A DNA stretch of 64,000 nt, taken from contig NZ_VUMH01000005.1 in NCBI RefSeq assembly GCF_009696265.1, forward strand, positions 62,001 through 126,000, read 5' to 3'. The stretch comes from Desulfovibrio porci (GTDB taxonomy: Bacteria > Desulfobacterota > Desulfovibrionia > Desulfovibrionales > Desulfovibrionaceae). A program made the translations under genes and the position numbers. Position 1 is the stretch's first letter. Every line of letters begins with the position of its first letter. The notes under the pieces are model-generated. The model saw only the letters and a list, made by a program, of their open reading frames with translations. It ran no database searches and was not told the DNA's origin. Shown in pieces: positions 9,308-19,104 of the stretch.

Positions 9308-9339
9308 AATATATTTGTGGAAAAATGCCCGCTTGTCAA
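9308..9339 (-). promoter_or_regulatory. Candidate efp promoter
   Basis: Perfect TTGACA on the minus strand at 9339-9334. An AT-rich -10 region follows, read as AATATA at 9315-9310 with an 18-base spacer (AAATAT with 17). It would drive efp and probably ftsK and lolA. Confidence 0.55.
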
Positions 9340-9371
9340 GATTGAAAGTTCAAGCTTTACATGAGGTTTAT

Positions 9372-9986
9372 ATGGCCGTCAGCCTTATCCTGGAAACAAC
9401 AGCCTATACCCTGGATCAGCTTCTGGCCGTGCCTGAGGCGCAGATTGCCCTTGCCGGGCGCTCCAATGTAGGTAAATCATCCCTGATCAACGCCCTGGCC
9501 GGGCGTAAAAAACTGGCCAAGGTCAGCGCCACGCCGGGGAAAACGCGCTCCGTCAATTTTTATAAAGTGGAGCCGCAGAATTTTTATCTTGTGGATCTGC
9601 CCGGCTACGGGTACGCTAGGGCCAGCCACGAAGAGCGACGCAAGTGGGCGAAACTGCTGGAGCACTACCTCACGGACTGCAAGACGCTCAAGACTCTGGC
9701 TTTGCTGCTGGATTGCCGTTTGCCCCCGCAGAAGATTGACCTCGAGCTGGCTTCCTTTGCCCGCACCTGCCGCCTGCCCTTGCTGCCCGTACTGACAAAA
9801 GCCGATAAATGCAGCCAGCGCGAACGCTCCTCACGACAGAAGGAGTGGCAGGATCTGCTGGCTGTCAAGCCTGTCCTGACCTCCTCCAGCAGCCGTCTGG
9901 GCATGGAGGAACTCTGGCGTGCACTGATCGCGGCCGCCGACATCGCCATTACGGATGGCGCCACCGCGCCGGCGACAGTGGAGTGA
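9372..9986 (+). CDS. engB: YihA/EngB ribosome-biogenesis GTPase, 204 aa
   Basis: Circularly simple TRAFAC GTPase needed for 50S subunit assembly. G1 is GRSNVGKSS (residues 29-37), the switch region has [13 protein letters not shown]3 is DLPGYGYA and G4 is TKAD. The start is the ATG at 9372, just after a short GAGG; an upstream in-frame Met at 9315 overlaps the efp promoter region and is less likely. Divergent from efp, convergent with the CDF transporter gene, only 13 bases away at its 3' end. Confidence 0.92.
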   Translation: MAVSLILETTAYTLDQLLAVPEAQIALAGRSNVGKSSLINALAGRKKLAKVSATPGKTRSVNFYKVEPQNFYLVDLPGYGYARASHEERRKWAKLLEHYLTDCKTLKTLALLLDCRLPPQKIDLELASFARTCRLPLLPVLTKADKCSQRERSSRQKEWQDLLAVKPVLTSSSSRLGMEELWRALIAAADIAITDGATAPATVE

Positions 9987-9999
9987 CGTTCGGACAGGC

Positions 10000-11466
10000 T
10001 CAGTCCGCCTGTTGCGCTGCCGTGGCGGCGTCCGGTTCCACATGAACAATAATCCTGCCCAGCGGCGGCACGGCGCCGCGCAACCGTTTTTCCAGGCGCA
10101 CGCAGATGTTGTGGACTTCCTCCACGCTCAGTTCACCGCTGATGCCGCAGTGAAAAGAAATGCAGATGCCCTGCTCCGGCAATTCGTAGGTGGAAAATTT
10201 GTGCGGATCGCAGAGTAAAGGCTCGTTTTCCACAGCCAACCGCACTTCCCGCCAGGCCAGTTCGGCCAGAGGCACGGAAACGGCGGCTCCGGCGTGCAAC
10301 GCGCTGGCCGCGCCCTCAGGCTCCAGGTGGCTGACCACTTCCACGCCGGGCAGCGCCCGGCGCAGGTCATCCTCAAAGGGCCGCACCCGCGCATAGGCTT
10401 CGGCATACGGCAGGCCGCCGGGCAGTTCCACATGCAGTTCAATATGAAATAATCCTCCGGTGCGCAGCACATGCACATTATGTACCGCCAAGCCGTGTTC
10501 CGAGGCCATGCGTTGCACCAGGGAAAAGGGATTGTCGTCTTTCCCGGCGCGGGCGCTCATGGGTTCCACATGCACGCACACGTCCGCGCCCGGCAGGATG
10601 GCGGCCACGGCCTGTTCCGCTTCATGGGCCAGCCTGTGCCCGTCGCGGACACGAATGCCCGGCTCCACGCCCACGGTCAAATCCACAAAGGTCTGTGGGC
10701 CGCTGTTGCGCAGGCGCACCCGCCGCACGGCCGTGATGCCCGGCACCTTTCGAACGGCTTTGGCGACAGCCCCCCGCTCCTTGGTGGACCCGGAATCCAT
10801 CAAGGTGTTGATGGATTCCGCAGCCATGCGCAGGCTGGCGCGAAAGATGAGCAAAGCCACCACCAGGGCCGCCACCGTGTCGGCTTGGGCCAGTACCCGG
10901 TAGAGCGGCTCCGGCAGATTCAGGGCGGCGGCCACCCATACGGCCAGCACGCCGACCAGCACCACGGCCGAGGAAAGAATGTCCGTGGAGAAATGCAGGG
11001 CGTCGGCCTCCAGGGCCTGGCTCTTGTACCGCCGGGCCACCTTTCGCAAGATGCGCACCCGGTTGATGTCAACGCCCATGGAAACGGCCATGACGGCCAC
11101 ACCCCAGAGCGACGGGGTAACGGGACTGACACCGTCCAGCAGCCGCTGCACGCCTTCATAAACCACCCAGAAGCAGGTCAGGAACAGCAGCAGAGTCTCA
11201 GCCAGGGCGGAAAGGTTTTCGATCTTGCCGTGCCCGTAGGGATGGCGGCTGTCGGCCGGGCGGGCAGAAATGCGTACCGCCGCCAGAGTCATGGCCGCCG
11301 CCAGCAAGTCGAGGCCGCTGTGCAGCGCTTCGGAAAGAATGCCCAGGCTATTGGTATACAGGCCCACCGCAAGCTTCAGAGCTGTCAGGGCAAGGGCCGC
11401 GACCAGCGAAACCAGCGCGGCGCGATGCTTTTCAGCGGCGCCGTCTTCGTGCCGGAGGTTCTCCAT
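10000..11466 (-). CDS. Cation diffusion facilitator transporter with extended cytosolic tail, 488 aa
   Basis: Proton-coupled exporter of divalent metals (Zn, Co, Fe or Mn). About six membrane helices occupy residues 15-205. The two transport sites are intact: HSGLD (His49, Asp53) in helix 2 and HFSTD in helix 5, with HPYGHGKIENL after helix 2. A usual CDF is about 300 residues; here the C-terminal part holds three successive alpha/beta modules, each ending in HVEP or HLEP, instead of one dimerisation domain. Metal specificity cannot be read. A GGGAG ribosome site precedes the ATG. The bamD terminator lies just upstream, so a promoter of its own or readthrough must supply transcription. Confidence 0.88.
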   Translation of the reverse strand: MENLRHEDGAAEKHRAALVSLVAALALTALKLAVGLYTNSLGILSEALHSGLDLLAAAMTLAAVRISARPADSRHPYGHGKIENLSALAETLLLFLTCFWVVYEGVQRLLDGVSPVTPSLWGVAVMAVSMGVDINRVRILRKVARRYKSQALEADALHFSTDILSSAVVLVGVLAVWVAAALNLPEPLYRVLAQADTVAALVVALLIFRASLRMAAESINTLMDSGSTKERGAVAKAVRKVPGITAVRRVRLRNSGPQTFVDLTVGVEPGIRVRDGHRLAHEAEQAVAAILPGADVCVHVEPMSARAGKDDNPFSLVQRMASEHGLAVHNVHVLRTGGLFHIELHVELPGGLPYAEAYARVRPFEDDLRRALPGVEVVSHLEPEGAASALHAGAAVSVPLAELAWREVRLAVENEPLLCDPHKFSTYELPEQGICISFHCGISGELSVEEVHNICVRLEKRLRGAVPPLGRIIVHVEPDAATAAQQAD

Positions 11467-11477
11467 GAATACTCCCT

Positions 11478-11501
11478 ATAAAAAAAGCCCCCGAAGGGGC
11501 T
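11478..11501 (-). terminator. Intrinsic terminator of the trxA-trxB-bamD operon
   Basis: Stem AGCCCC/GGGGCT (11486-11491 with 11496-11501) and a CGAA loop. On the minus strand it is followed by a run of Ts. It ends about a dozen bases before the ATG of the CDF gene. Confidence 0.75.
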
Positions 11502-11523
11502 CTTTTGCTGCTTTGCCGCGATG

Positions 11524-12255
11524 TTACAGCCAAGTGAACCACTGCCGCCAAGAGCCCTGGCGCTTTTCGCGCGTCTCCCTAGCCTGCTCCTCACGGTAGT
11601 TGTGGTAGGCGGCCAGACTCTTTTCCTTGGCGTGTTCCGCCACTTCCGGCACGTCCTTGAAGTTTTCCATGATGAATTCATACCGCCGCCAAGCCGGGCC
11701 GTACTTCTTCATGTGCCAGAACACGTCGGCGATATACAGCTCGTGCTCGGCCATGAATTTGCGGCAGGTCTGCATATGCTCTTCCGCGCCCTTGGCATAG
11801 GGCGAATCAGGGTACATCTGGCGGAGACGGTTAAAGTAATCGTAGGCTTCCTGCAGTTCCGTGGTGGCCCGGTCAATGGAGCGGAACTGCTTCATGAGCG
11901 ACATGCCCGTCTGGTACAGCACATACGGAATGGCTTCATGACGGGGATGGAGCGACTCGAAATCCTTGTAGGTTTCGGCGGCCAACTCGTATTCTTCATC
12001 CAGAAAATAGGCGTCGCCCAGCGAAAGTTCAGCGTCAATGGTATAGGGGCTGAACGGATAGGCGTCGCGTAATTTGTTGTACAGCTCCACGGCGCGCACA
12101 TAGTTCTTTTCACTCATGGCGTCGTTGGCGGCTTCGAAGATTTCCTGGGCCGTATCTTCAGCCGGCGGCAGGTAAATCATGTCGATGATGCCGCAACCGG
12201 AGACGGCAAACAAACTGAAGGCAAGCACAAGGCAGCGAAGCAGTTTTTTATGCAT
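11524..12255 (-). CDS. bamD: BamD-type outer membrane assembly lipoprotein, 243 aa
   Basis: Essential lipoprotein of the BAM complex that folds outer membrane proteins. Start chosen at the ATG at 12255 because it gives a proper lipoprotein signal with lipobox VSGC (Cys21); the longer frame would bury it. TPR-like helices follow, with [20 protein letters not shown] and [17 protein letters not shown] typical of BamD/YfiO. Its ATG overlaps the trxB stop by eight bases, so the pair is coupled. Ends in a Trp-rich, basic tail. Confidence 0.88.
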   Translation of the reverse strand: MHKKLLRCLVLAFSLFAVSGCGIIDMIYLPPAEDTAQEIFEAANDAMSEKNYVRAVELYNKLRDAYPFSPYTIDAELSLGDAYFLDEEYELAAETYKDFESLHPRHEAIPYVLYQTGMSLMKQFRSIDRATTELQEAYDYFNRLRQMYPDSPYAKGAEEHMQTCRKFMAEHELYIADVFWHMKKYGPAWRRYEFIMENFKDVPEVAEHAKEKSLAAYHNYREEQARETREKRQGSWRQWFTWL

Positions 12256-13177
12256 GGAGCTGTTCCAAAAAGACAAAAGCCGCTTGCGCAGCCGTTGCGC
12301 CGTCACCGGTAGCGGTGATTACCTGACGGCAGAGTTTGGAGCGAATATCCCCGGCGGCAAAAATGCCGGGTATGCTTGTACGCATTTCCGTATCCGTCAC
12401 AATAAAGCCCTGATCGTCCCGCTGGAGCTCCACAGGCAGAAAAGAGGTCACCGGAGCAAAACCCACGTAGACGAAAAGCCCGTCCACCGGAAGTTCTTCC
12501 TCCGCGCCGCTTTGAACATTGCGCAGGCTGAGTCCCGTCAGATGATCCCCGCCGTGCAGGCTTGTGATGACCGTGCTGCGGTGGATTTGCACCTTGTCGG
12601 GTATGCTTTCCAGCCTGTCCTGGTAAACCTTGAGTCCACGAAAACCTTCCCGACGGTGGATCAGATGCAGCTTGTCCACGATTTTGGCAAGATACAGCGA
12701 TTCTTCCAGGGCTGCGTTGCCGCCGCCCACCACTGCTACCGTCTGGCCGCGGAAGAAGTTGCCGTCGCACAGGGCGCAGTAGGAAACCCCGCGTCCCGTC
12801 AGCTTGTCTTCGTTTTCAAGGCCCAGTTGGCGGTGGCGCGCCCCGGAGCAGACGATCACCGTTCTGGCGGCGTGCTCCTCTCCTCCCCCGGCGCGCACAT
12901 TGAACCGGCCCGCCGCGCCGGAAACGGATTCCACGGCGCCGGTAGGCCGGTCAATGTCGAGGCCGTCCAGATGGGCGGCAAAAAGATCAGCCAGCTCATA
13001 GCCCTTGATGCCCTTGGGATAGCCGGGGTAATTCTCAAGGGATTCGGTCTGCAAAACCTGACCGCCCGGCGTCAGCTGCTCAAAGAGCAGAACTGAGCAA
13101 CCGGAGCGCGCCAGATACATGGCAGCCGTTATACCGGCTGGTCCGCCGCCGATGACAACGGCGTCATACAACTTCAT
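12248..13177 (-). CDS. trxB: Thioredoxin reductase, 309 aa
   Basis: FAD flavoenzyme that reduces thioredoxin. N-terminal FAD motif GGGPAG, redox pair CALC (Cys134 and Cys137, the usual form is CATC), NAD(P)-binding GGGNAA, and the C-terminal AAGDIRSK flavin motif are all present. The NADP-determining HRR segment ([10 protein letters not shown]) is present too. Four-base ATGA overlap with trxA upstream, so the enzyme and its substrate are co-translated. Confidence 0.95.
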   Translation of the reverse strand: MKLYDAVVIGGGPAGITAAMYLARSGCSVLLFEQLTPGGQVLQTESLENYPGYPKGIKGYELADLFAAHLDGLDIDRPTGAVESVSGAAGRFNVRAGGGEEHAARTVIVCSGARHRQLGLENEDKLTGRGVSYCALCDGNFFRGQTVAVVGGGNAALEESLYLAKIVDKLHLIHRREGFRGLKVYQDRLESIPDKVQIHRSTVITSLHGGDHLTGLSLRNVQSGAEEELPVDGLFVYVGFAPVTSFLPVELQRDDQGFIVTDTEMRTSIPGIFAAGDIRSKLCRQVITATGDGATAAQAAFVFLEQLHA

Positions 13178-13497
13178 GCCAGAGCCTTTGAGTCAAGCAG
13201 TTCCTTCATGGCCACCTTGGTGACGGCGCCGGTGATTTGTTCCACCGTCTCGCCGTTTTTGAAAAGCACCAGGGTGGGGATAGCGCGGATGCCGAATTTG
13301 GTGGGCGTGGCGGGATTTTCATCTACATTCATTTTGACCACGCGCACCTTGCCTTCGTATTCCTTGGCAAGTTCGTCAATGATCGGCCCCACCGCGCGGC
13401 AAGGACCGCACCAGGGAGCCCAGAAATCAAGCAGAACCGGCAGATCGGATTTGAGAACAAGACTTTCAAAAGTGGCGTCAGTAACCTGTTCAGCCAT
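13174..13497 (-). CDS. trxA: Thioredoxin, 107 aa
   Basis: Small disulfide reductase. Active site WCGPC with Cys30 and Cys33 and the cis-Pro segment [10 protein letters not shown]. Normal length. AAGGAG precedes the ATG. First gene of the trxA-trxB-bamD operon. Confidence 0.96.
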   Translation of the reverse strand: MAEQVTDATFESLVLKSDLPVLLDFWAPWCGPCRAVGPIIDELAKEYEGKVRVVKMNVDENPATPTKFGIRAIPTLVLFKNGETVEQITGAVTKVAMKELLDSKALA

Positions 13498-13521
13498 ATT
13501 AATTACTCCTTAGGTTGCTTG

Positions 13522-13565
13522 GCGTCGCGCAAGACGGCGCAGCAATGCTGCAGGCCGCGCGACGC
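13522..13565 (-). other. Leader stem-loop of trxA
   Basis: GCGTCGCGC (13522-13530) pairs with GCGCGACGC (13557-13565), with a smaller GCAGCA/TGCTGC hairpin inside. It lies between the trxA promoter and its ribosome site and has no T-run, so it is a leader structure rather than a terminator. Confidence 0.4.
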
Positions 13566-13615
13566 GCATTGTGCAGACGGAGCGGCAATGCGCGCGACCG
13601 TGTCTGTACCGGCAG

Positions 13616-13644
13616 AGAGTAGATTTCTAATGCCCTGGTGTCAA
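13616..13644 (-). promoter_or_regulatory. trxA promoter
   Basis: Minus-strand TTGACA at 13644-13639, 17-base spacer, TACTCT at 13621-13616. It gives a transcript leader of roughly 110 bases ahead of trxA. Confidence 0.6.
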
Positions 13645-13659
13645 GATAATCTGCGCCAT

Positions 13660-14742
13660 TCAGGCGGTTTCCCCGGTTTGCGGCTGTTCCGCACGGCACA
13701 GCATATCCTCCGGCACCACTCTGCCGCGCGGAATGGTTTCCATGCGCAGATCATGATGAAAACCGGCTTTGCCCAACAGCCAGCCAGCGTAGGCCGTCAT
13801 GGCCGCATTGTCCGTGCACAGGGCCGGACCCGGCGCCAGAATTTCGCCGCCGCGCCGCCGCATAAGCTCTTTCAAGCGTTCACGCAACAGGGTATTGGCG
13901 GCTACCCCGCCAGCCACGATCAGCGTGCGCAGATCCGGCTGCCGGTCAAGGGCGCGCGCCACTTTGGCGCATAATGTGTCCACCACGGCCAGATTGAAGG
14001 AGGCGCAACAATCTCTCAGAGCTTGCGGCGCATCTTCGACACATTGCAGAGGACGCGGCCAGCGCCCGTCCAGGTAATGTTCTATGTAGGCGGCGGCCGC
14101 TGTTTTCAGGCCGCTGAAACTGAAATCCAGATTGTCATTGTCAAGATACGGGCGCGGGAAAAGCCCGGCGTCCGCTCTGCCCGACCTGGCCAAGGCATCC
14201 ATCAGCCGGCCGCCGGGATAGGCCAGACCCAGCAGTTTGCCTACCTTGTCAAAGGCTTCGCCGGCAGCGTCATCCAGGGTCCGGCCCAGCGGCAGAAAAC
14301 GCCAGGGAGCCTCAATCCGATAAATATGGGTATGCCCGCCGGAAACCAACAGCCCCAGGCAGGGAAAGGTCAGTTTTTGTTCCAGCCCCACGGCCAGTAA
14401 ATGCGCGTGCAAATGGTTGAGGCCCAGAAAGCGCGCGCCCAGACCAAGGGCCAGCCCCTTGGCAAAGGCGACGCCCACCAGCAGGCTGCCCAACAGACCC
14501 GGGCCGCGAGCCACCGAAACAAGATCGATATCAGCGGCTTGCCGCTGGCAGCGGTGCATGAGTTCGTCAAACAACGGCCCAATATAACGATAATGCTCGC
14601 GCGAGGCCAATTCCGGCACGACCCCGCCGAACAGGGCATGCACATCCGCCTGGCTGGCCAGCACCGAGTCCAGCAGACGGCCGTCCTCCACCAGAGCCAG
14701 CGCCGTTTCATCGCAGGAACTTTCAATGCCGAGGCAAAGCAT
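13660..14742 (-). CDS. tsaD: TsaD tRNA threonylcarbamoyltransferase, 360 aa
   Basis: Transfers threonylcarbamoyl to A37 of ANN-decoding tRNAs, giving t6A, together with TsaB and TsaE, which are not in the window. ASKHA-fold start [13 protein letters not shown], metal-binding NHLHAHLLA with His110 and His114, and the phosphate segment [14 protein letters not shown] are all intact. C-terminal [15 protein letters not shown] is also typical. Lies 28 bases behind fbp on the same strand. Confidence 0.95.
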   Translation of the reverse strand: MLCLGIESSCDETALALVEDGRLLDSVLASQADVHALFGGVVPELASREHYRYIGPLFDELMHRCQRQAADIDLVSVARGPGLLGSLLVGVAFAKGLALGLGARFLGLNHLHAHLLAVGLEQKLTFPCLGLLVSGGHTHIYRIEAPWRFLPLGRTLDDAAGEAFDKVGKLLGLAYPGGRLMDALARSGRADAGLFPRPYLDNDNLDFSFSGLKTAAAAYIEHYLDGRWPRPLQCVEDAPQALRDCCASFNLAVVDTLCAKVARALDRQPDLRTLIVAGGVAANTLLRERLKELMRRRGGEILAPGPALCTDNAAMTAYAGWLLGKAGFHHDLRMETIPRGRVVPEDMLCRAEQPQTGETA

Positions 14743-14770
14743 GGATCACAGCTCCCGCGTCGCCACGGTT

Positions 14771-15778
14771 TCAGGCCTTGGCATGTTTGGCATAGATGCG
14801 CTCCACGGCTTCCACGTCCTTGCGCGAACCGATAAACAGCGGCGTACGCGCGTGCAGACGCTCGGGCTTATGTTCCAGAATGCGCCGCCGCCCGTCGCTG
14901 GCCTTGCCTCCGGCCTGTTCCGCCAGAAAAGCGAGTGGCGCGGCCTCGCACATCAGACGCAACTTGCCGTCGGGTTTGTTCGCGTCCGGCGGATACATGT
15001 AGATGCCGCCATAAATCAGGGTGCGGTGAAAATCCGCCACCAGCGCGCCCACATAGCGGGAGGAATAGGGGCTGCCATCCGGGCTCTCGCAATTGTGGAA
15101 CCAGTTTACGGCTTCGCGCGTGGGTTCGTCCCAGTCCCTCCAGTAGCCTTCATTGACGGAGTAAATATGCCCTTGTTCCGGAATGCGCATGTCGGGATGG
15201 GAGAGCAGAAATTCTCCCACGCCCGGGTCCAGGGTGAAGCCATGCACGCCTTGGCCGGTGCTGAGCACCAGCATGGTGGACGGCCCGTACAGAATATACC
15301 CCGCCCCCACCTGCTGCAGGCCCGGCTGAAGCACTTCCTCAAGCGTCACCTCGCCCGTGTGCCCCTCGGGCCGCCGCAAAATGGAAAAGATGGTGCCGAC
15401 GTTGATGTTCACGTCAATATTGGAAGAACCGTCCAGAGGATCAAAGATCAGAATATAATCGCCGCGCGGGAATTCGGAACTGACACGGATGAGTTCAGCC
15501 TCTTCTTCGGAACTCATGGCGCAAAGCGCGCCACAGCGCTCCATGCGATAAATCATTATCCGGTTGGCGATGGCGTCCATTTTCTGGACGTTTTCGCCTT
15601 GGACGTTGACCTCACCCGTGCCGCCCAGAATATCCAGCAAACCGGCTTTGTTGATGCGGCGGGAGATGGATTTGCCGGAAAGAATCAGATCATACAGTAA
15701 TCCGGTAAATTGTCCTGTCGCCTGCGGCGTGCGCTTTTGGTGCAGCAGAAGGTGCTCGGTAACCGTAATGTCAGCCAT
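14771..15778 (-). CDS. fbp: Class I fructose-1,6-bisphosphatase, 335 aa
   Basis: Gluconeogenic step from fructose-1,6-bisphosphate to fructose-6-phosphate. The metal/phosphate motif [13 protein letters not shown] is exact. The AMP-site region and the C-terminal [12 protein letters not shown] are present. GGAGG lies six bases before the ATG. It fits functionally with the ppsA and tpiA genes elsewhere in the window. Confidence 0.95.
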   Translation of the reverse strand: MADITVTEHLLLHQKRTPQATGQFTGLLYDLILSGKSISRRINKAGLLDILGGTGEVNVQGENVQKMDAIANRIMIYRMERCGALCAMSSEEEAELIRVSSEFPRGDYILIFDPLDGSSNIDVNINVGTIFSILRRPEGHTGEVTLEEVLQPGLQQVGAGYILYGPSTMLVLSTGQGVHGFTLDPGVGEFLLSHPDMRIPEQGHIYSVNEGYWRDWDEPTREAVNWFHNCESPDGSPYSSRYVGALVADFHRTLIYGGIYMYPPDANKPDGKLRLMCEAAPLAFLAEQAGGKASDGRRRILEHKPERLHARTPLFIGSRKDVEAVERIYAKHAKA

Positions 15779-15825
15779 GAGAGCCTCCTTGATAACGGCC
15801 TGAAGGCGGGATGCCCTGGGGCCGG

Positions 15826-15858
15826 AAAGACTTGCGCCACCCGGAGGCGGCGCAAGTC
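15826..15858 (-). terminator. Possible weak terminator between the lipoprotein gene and fbp
   Basis: Perfect 10-bp stem (15829-15838 with 15849-15858) and 10-base loop, but only three Ts follow on the minus strand. It may attenuate rather than stop. Confidence 0.35.
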
Positions 15859-15874
15859 GGCATTCAGCGATGCG

Positions 15875-17356
15875 TCAGTCCCGTGGGCCGAAAGGACTCG
15901 GTCGGCCGCCGGGCAGGGTTGCGGGAGCTTGCGGTTCGTCCGCCTTTTCCGTGGCCGGAGTCTGCTCCGGCGCGGTGTCGGCTTCGGACGCCGGTGACGC
16001 GGCCGGGGTCGCTTCCTGTTTGGGGGCGTCCGCCGGAGTTTCCCGCTGCGTCGCGGGAGCCGTCTGCTCCTGAGCGGACGCGTCAGGGCTGTCCGTACGG
16101 GGACCGAAGGGACTCGGGCGCTTGATGACCGGCGCTTCTTCACGCGGTCCGAAGGGACTCGGACGGCCGCCGGACAGCACGGGCATATCGGCATCCGGAA
16201 CCAGATCCACGGGCGGCGCGCTGCGACGGGGCTGCTGCGGTACGGCCTTTCTGGGACGCTGCACGCGTTCAACAGGCACGTTTTCGCCTTCCAGAGCGCG
16301 TTCCTGCACCCGCTGCTTTTCAGAAGCTTTGCCCTTCAGCAGCATGCTGTCGCGGCTGCCCGGCTGGATTTCATTGTCCGGTCTCCCGCCAGTTCCGGAA
16401 GGCTCGCCGGGCGCACCCATACTCGCGGCCGGAACGTCTTCGCCGGAGGGGGTGCCGAAGTTCGGCGCGCTGGCGACATCCGCCTTCTCCTTGCGCTCCG
16501 GCTGGGGAGGCGGCGGCAGTTTTTCGCGTTCCTTGGGGAAGAAGGGCAAACCCTGTTCCAGATCCCCCTTGCCTTCGGGGAAGGTGCCGGATTCGACCAC
16601 GGCAAACACCAAGGGCAAATTGCCCAGGTAGCGAACCATATAATAAAAAGAACCCGTGGCGTTGGTGCAGGTGCCGGATGAGCTCTTGCTTACCACCTCG
16701 GACCAGTTGACGCCGGCCAGCGGCGTGGCGGCAAAGTCGTATTTGCCGGGCCAGAGCAAGGCCTGGGGCGTCAGAATCACCATATTTTCCGGGCTGCTGG
16801 AATACTGCATCAGCGCGCGCATGTCGAAATAAGTCGCCACCACGCCCAGGAAGTCCACTCCGTCGTAAAGCGGCGCGGCCAGCATGATCTCGGGTCCCAG
16901 CGGCGTATTCTGCACATCGGCGCGCAAAGCCCGGCTGTTCTGTTTTTTATCTTCATAGAGCAGCGGAATGAAGTCCAGCTCCTTCATGGAAGTCGCCGGT
17001 TCCTGTCCCAAAATGGTGCCGTCGTATTTGACGCCGGCAAAACCGCTGATCCAGGGGAATGAAGCAAAGAACGTGGTGATCCATTCCCGCGTAGGGGGCT
17101 TGTCCGCATTGAGCATGACTCGCTCCAGACGGCCCAGCTCCACATCAATGCCCATCATGCTGTTGGTCAGCGCCAGAGCCCGGGGAGAAATATCCCCTTT
17201 TTCCTCATAGTCTACGCTGGCCGGAGGGCTGACGTAGGTATTCCAAAAGCCCTTGGTGCTTTTCCAGGCGTTTTTGGTGGGCTGATAAGAACTGCAGCCG
17301 GTTGCCAGAGACACGGCCATCAGCAGCAGAAAACAACGCAAAAATGAATTCGACAC
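15875..17356 (-). CDS. Lipoprotein with Cache-like sensor region and RPSPFGPR repeats, 493 aa
   Basis: Start chosen at GTG 17356, behind GGGGGA, because it yields a lipoprotein signal with lipobox LATGC (Cys21). Residues of about 60-290 form a mixed alpha/beta domain with a PDC/Cache-like flavour (WITTFFASFPWISGFAGVKYDG, LAAPLYDGVDFLGVVATYFDM), suggesting extracytoplasmic ligand sensing. The rest is a long low-complexity Pro/Glu/Ala tail with three copies of RPSPFGPR, the last at the very C-terminus. I do not recognise a named family. No kinase or receptor output domain is attached, so any signalling must go through a partner. Confidence 0.7.
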   Translation of the reverse strand: MSNSFLRCFLLLMAVSLATGCSSYQPTKNAWKSTKGFWNTYVSPPASVDYEEKGDISPRALALTNSMMGIDVELGRLERVMLNADKPPTREWITTFFASFPWISGFAGVKYDGTILGQEPATSMKELDFIPLLYEDKKQNSRALRADVQNTPLGPEIMLAAPLYDGVDFLGVVATYFDMRALMQYSSSPENMVILTPQALLWPGKYDFAATPLAGVNWSEVVSKSSSGTCTNATGSFYYMVRYLGNLPLVFAVVESGTFPEGKGDLEQGLPFFPKEREKLPPPPQPERKEKADVASAPNFGTPSGEDVPAASMGAPGEPSGTGGRPDNEIQPGSRDSMLLKGKASEKQRVQERALEGENVPVERVQRPRKAVPQQPRRSAPPVDLVPDADMPVLSGGRPSPFGPREEAPVIKRPSPFGPRTDSPDASAQEQTAPATQRETPADAPKQEATPAASPASEADTAPEQTPATEKADEPQAPATLPGGRPSPFGPRD

Positions 17357-17450
17357 TATATTCCCCCGTGCTCCGGAGCATGTTACGCCGAGATGGCCGC
17401 TCACCAGTGAGAAAAAAACACCCGCAAGCCTCTCGTGACGCTGACCTGCT

Positions 17451-18539
17451 CTAGTTTTGCGCCCTGGCTTCCACGCGTTCCGCCAAAGCCTCAAGCATGC
17501 TGATCAGCTTATCCTTGCCGCTGGCGGATTCCTCCTGCTGCGGAGGCTGCCCCTGTTCCACTTCCTGCACGCTGCCAAGGCGCGTGCTCAACGTGGCGAT
17601 GCGTTGCTGCAGATCAGCGCTTTCCTCAGGGGAAACCGCCGCCGCAGCCAGCTCATGATAAATATCCAGCGCCCCCTTGATGTCCCCCTGCTCCGCCAGC
17701 ACTTCGGCCATGGAACGGGTGCGCAGAGAAAAACGCTCCTCGCTCTCCTCGCCGTCCTCCGACGGCAGCGCGTCAGCCGCAGCAGGAGCGGAAAGCGACC
17801 CGCCCCGGGTCTCTTCATGGGCGGGGTTTTCCAGAGCTTCGGGCAGAGCTTCCTCGTCCGCCATGGCGGCGTCGGGATCAAATTTTTCTCCGCTCGTCTC
17901 TTCAAAAGGGGGATCGTCATCCTCCGTTGCCGGGACGGAGGAAACCGGCGAGGGCGTCAGGCGGAGCTTCAGCTCATCTTCTTCCGGCAGCAAAGGCAAA
18001 GGGGAATCATCCGGCGGCGTGGTTTTCTCCGGCGTGAGCGAAGGTTCCCCCGACGCGGCTTCCTCTGACGTCATTCCGGCTCCCGGCATTTGCGCATGGG
18101 CGGCCGGGGAACCGTCCTGCGGCCGCGTTTCCTCCAGCAACGCGGCAATGCCCCTGTCCAGCACTTCGTGCAGAGAGACGGGGCCACGCATGAAGTGGGC
18201 GGCCAGAAAGCGCAGCACTGAAGCGGTATCCGGCGAGGCGTCCGCTGCGGACAGACAGGCAGCCCAAGCCTGCCAGAATCCCGCATAGGCGGAAAACATG
18301 CCGCTGAGGTTCTCTATTTGTCTGGCGCAGGCTTGGCTGCGGCCCGTTTTATGCAAAAGTTCAATAAAAAAAAGACGCGCTTCCAGAAATTCGCCGTGAC
18401 GCTCCAGGCCGTGCTCAAGCACATCCACAGCCTCATCAAAGCGCTGTTCTTCCGCCAACATACGCGCCAGAGGGAAAAAGACCTTGGAATTGGGTTCCAG
18501 CTCCAGAACCTCTTTATACCACTCAATTTTTTCCGTCAT
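17451..18539 (-). CDS. TPR-type protein with long acidic linker, 362 aa
   Basis: Start at ATG 18539, which overlaps the end of the ftsB-like gene by 17 bases. Residues 1-90 contain TPR-like helices (WYKEVLELEPNSKVFFPLARMLAEE, FDEAVDVLEHGLERHGEFLEARL). A 150-residue acidic Pro/Glu/Ser linker follows, then a second TPR-like piece (MAEVLAEQGDIKGALDIYHELA) and a coiled C-terminus. No enzyme motif. It is probably a cytoplasmic scaffold. Last gene of the pgsA-small ORF-ftsB-like operon. Exact role unknown. Confidence 0.7.
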   Translation of the reverse strand: MTEKIEWYKEVLELEPNSKVFFPLARMLAEEQRFDEAVDVLEHGLERHGEFLEARLFFIELLHKTGRSQACARQIENLSGMFSAYAGFWQAWAACLSAADASPDTASVLRFLAAHFMRGPVSLHEVLDRGIAALLEETRPQDGSPAAHAQMPGAGMTSEEAASGEPSLTPEKTTPPDDSPLPLLPEEDELKLRLTPSPVSSVPATEDDDPPFEETSGEKFDPDAAMADEEALPEALENPAHEETRGGSLSAPAAADALPSEDGEESEERFSLRTRSMAEVLAEQGDIKGALDIYHELAAAAVSPEESADLQQRIATLSTRLGSVQEVEQGQPPQQEESASGKDKLISMLEALAERVEARAQN

Positions 18540-18846
18540 TATTTGCGGCTCCCGATCCGGTTTTGGCCGAATTGCCAAAGAGGTACAGCACCTCGTTATC
18601 CCGCACGTAATGCAGGCGCTGGCGAATCATTTTTTCCACATACTGGTTGTCGGACTGCAATAAACGGATTTCCCGGCTCAAGGTCAGATTTTCCGCATCC
18701 AGACCGGCGATCTGCTCTTGCAGAGCGGCATATTGCTGTTTGAGTTCGCGGTATTCCACAAGTCCGGTGGGTCCCCAGACCATGCGACTGAACAGAACCA
18801 CATTGATAAGTCCCAGGGCCACAAGGATGAATACACGCCAGAACAT
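18523..18846 (-). CDS. ftsB: FtsB/DivIC-like septum formation initiator, 107 aa
   Basis: One N-terminal membrane helix (residues 3-21) followed by a leucine-rich coiled coil (ELKQQYAALQEQIAGLDAENLTLSREIRLLQ) and the family's conserved end IRQRLHYVRDNEVLYLF. FtsB bridges FtsL and FtsQ in the divisome. The gene symbol is assigned by architecture; DivIC-like proteins look the same. Confidence 0.75.
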   Translation of the reverse strand: MFWRVFILVALGLINVVLFSRMVWGPTGLVEYRELKQQYAALQEQIAGLDAENLTLSREIRLLQSDNQYVEKMIRQRLHYVRDNEVLYLFGNSAKTGSGAANNDGKN

Positions 18847-18849
18847 AAC

Positions 18850-19104
18850 TTACTGCAGAAGACGTTTTTGTTGCGGCTGTCCCCCGCGGGAGAGCCTGAG
18901 TTCAGCGAGAAAGCTGGCTGTGGCGTTTTCAAGGCGTTGCACGTCGTCTTCCGCCAGATTCATGTGGTCCACCTGTTGCAGATATTCCTTGAGCGTGGAA
19001 AGCTCCTCGTCGAAATGACGCCCCCAGATCCCGGAGCGCATGTCAGGCTCCAGCTCCAGAATGGTCTGGATGCAGTTTTTGAGGCGGATTTGCAAGGTGC
19101 TCAT
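18850..19104 (-). CDS. Small conserved-looking protein, 84 aa, unknown
   Basis: Start at ATG 19104, which overlaps the pgsA stop in ATGA; a longer frame into pgsA is unlikely. The product is soluble and helical, with a core LKNCIQTILELEPDMRSGIWG and LKEYLQQVDHMNLAEDDV. No membrane segment or known motif. Tight coupling to pgsA and a three-base gap to the ftsB-like gene argue that it is a real gene. Confidence 0.6.
   Translation of the reverse strand: MSTLQIRLKNCIQTILELEPDMRSGIWGRHFDEELSTLKEYLQQVDHMNLAEDDVQRLENATASFLAELRLSRGGQPQQKRLLQ

Noticed and set aside
17370-17381. 12-base palindrome TGCTCCGGAGCA before the lipoprotein gene as an operator
   Set aside because: Short, GC-rich and without a nearby promoter; too likely by chance to list as a site.
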